From an uncultured Xanthobacteraceae bacterium (GTDB lineage: Bacteria; Pseudomonadota; Alphaproteobacteria; Rhizobiales; Xanthobacteraceae), in contig CATPCO010000450.1 in the NCBI GenBank assembly GCA_955652925.1, forward strand, positions 1-5,824: DNA of 5,824 nt, in the 5' to 3' direction. The notes under the pieces were generated by a model. It did no database searches, had not been told where the DNA came from, and worked only from the letters and a program-made list of their open reading frames with translations. Shown here piece after piece: positions 4,798-5,824 of this stretch (position 1 is the stretch's first letter; every line of letters begins with the position of its first letter). A program made the translations under genes and the position numbers.

Positions 4798-5824
4798 ATG
4801 ACCAGCGCGCTGTTTTCTCCCATCCGGCTTTCCTCGCTCGAGCTCGCCAACCGAATCGCCGTCTCGCCCATGTGTCAGTACAGCGCCGATGACGGGGCCG
4901 CGAACGATTGGCATCTCAATCACCTCGGCACGCTGTCGCAATCAGGTGCGGCACTGGTGGTGGTCGAGGCAACCGGCGTGGAGCGTGGTGGCCGCATCAC
5001 CCATGGTTGCCTTGGGCTCTATTCCGATGATTGCGAGGCGGCGCTCGCGCGCGTGCTTGCCCATTGCCGCCGCTTCGGCAGTGCCAAACTGGCCATTCAG
5101 CTTGCGCATGCCGGCCGCAAGGCCTCCGCCACACGCCCGTGGGAAGGCGCCCGGCCGCTCAAGCCCGGCGAGGATCCGTGGGAGACCATCGCTCCCTCCG
5201 CCATTGCGTTCGGACCGGGTTGGCATGTGCCGCGGGAAATGTCGGCTGCCGATATGGCACGCGTGCGCGCAAGCTTCGTAGCGGCTGCGCAGCGCGCGGT
5301 GCGCGCCGGTATCGACCTGATCGAGCTCCACGGCGCGCACGGCTATCTGCTGCACGGCTTCCTGTCGCCGATCTCGAACAAGCGCAGCGATGGCTATGGT
5401 GGCTCGCTTGAAGCGCGCATGCGCTTTCCACTGGAAGTGGTGCAAGCGGTGCGGGCCGCCATTCCGAAAGGAATGCCATTGGGCGCCCGCATCACCGGCA
5501 ACGACTGGGTCGAAGGCGGGCTCACGCCGAAACATGCGGTCGTGTTTGCCCGCGCGCTCAAGGACGCAGGTCTCGACTTCGTTTGCATTTCCTCGGGTGG
5601 CGTGAGCGCGGACGCGCGCCCGAACATGGTAGCGAATATGAACGTCCCCTTTGCGGAGCAGGTGAAACGCGAGGCGGGGATTGCGACGCGCGTGGTCGGC
5701 CTGATCGCCACGCCCAAGCGCGCGGAAGCAATCGTCGCCGAGAGCAAAGCCGACATGGTGGCGCTGGCGCGCGCCATGCTCGACAATCCCCATTGGGGCT
5801 GGCATGCCGCCAAGGTGCTCGGCG
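4798..5824 (+). CDS. NADH:flavin oxidoreductase, Old Yellow Enzyme family (YqjM/NamA-like), 3' end cut by window
   Basis: The frame is open from ATG 4798 to the window edge, 342 codons, with no stop. OYE enzymes carry FMN in a TIM barrel and use NAD(P)H to reduce the C=C bond of enones and other activated alkenes; many also act on xenobiotics. The sequence is of the YqjM (thermophilic-like) class. SPMCQYS at 23-29 gives Cys26 and Tyr28, at the same numbers as the redox-tuning Cys and the substrate-contacting Tyr of B. subtilis YqjM. QLAHAGRK at 101-108 holds the FMN-contacting Gln. ELHGAHGYLLHGFLSP gives the substrate-binding pair His178/His181. RITGND at 231-236 and SSGGV at 265-269 also fit the FMN site. 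YqjM is 338 residues long, so only a short tail should be missing, including the region of the C-terminal arginine. It is probably a metabolic gene unrelated to the TIR-STAND unit, and may belong with the molybdenum hydroxylase left of the repeats. The physiological substrate is unknown. Confidence 0.92.
   Translation, partial: MTSALFSPIRLSSLELANRIAVSPMCQYSADDGAANDWHLNHLGTLSQSGAALVVVEATGVERGGRITHGCLGLYSDDCEAALARVLAHCRRFGSAKLAIQLAHAGRKASATRPWEGARPLKPGEDPWETIAPSAIAFGPGWHVPREMSAADMARVRASFVAAAQRAVRAGIDLIELHGAHGYLLHGFLSPISNKRSDGYGGSLEARMRFPLEVVQAVRAAIPKGMPLGARITGNDWVEGGLTPKHAVVFARALKDAGLDFVCISSGGVSADARPNMVANMNVPFAEQVKREAGIATRVVGLIATPKRAEAIVAESKADMVALARAMLDNPHWGWHAAKVLG

Noticed and set aside
4942..5805. 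Minus-strand open frame of 287 codons opposite the OYE gene
   Set aside because: The plus strand has an unbroken OYE reading with all expected motifs; the minus reading shows no family signature.

Overview
The window looks like a chromosomal stretch from a high-GC alphaproteobacterium, most likely of the Rhizobiales/Bradyrhizobium-Rhodopseudomonas type. This rests on the codon use, on the two flanking enzyme families, and on a double-hairpin intergenic repeat of a kind I recall from those genomes. The taxonomic call is an inference. No rRNA, tRNA, CRISPR array, transposase or integrase gene is visible.

Layout: (1) 1-171 is the 3' end of a molybdenum hydroxylase large subunit (xanthine dehydrogenase / CO dehydrogenase large-chain family). 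(2) 149-217 is a 69-bp double-hairpin repeat, copy 1, which supplies the stop codon of that gene. (3) 230-3637 is a large gene for a TIR - STAND NTPase - coiled coil - transmembrane helix - helical repeat protein. (4) 3649-4701 is an open frame made almost wholly of 34-residue TPR units. (5) 4708-4776 is repeat copy 2, in the same orientation and 65/69 identical to copy 1. (6) 4798 to the window end is an Old Yellow Enzyme (YqjM/NamA-type) flavin oxidoreductase, cut by the window edge. All genes are on the + strand.

The main result is that genes (3) and (4) are almost certainly one gene split by a one-base deletion near 3557-3559. The frame of gene (3) reads TPR-like sequence up to residue 1110. 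The other frame continues the same TPR unit in exact 34-residue register from base 3559. The restored protein would be about 1490 residues: an N-terminal TIR domain with the putative NADase glutamate, a STAND ATPase switch, a single membrane helix, about seven 48-residue helical repeats and about ten canonical TPRs. This is the layout of a signal-sensing, NAD-depleting or abortive-infection-type receptor. That role is inferred from the domains; nothing in the window demonstrates it.

The whole 4.5-kb TIR-STAND-TPR unit sits between two direct copies of the repeat and between two metabolic genes. It therefore resembles an accessory cassette placed in a metabolic neighbourhood, which recombination between the repeats could delete.
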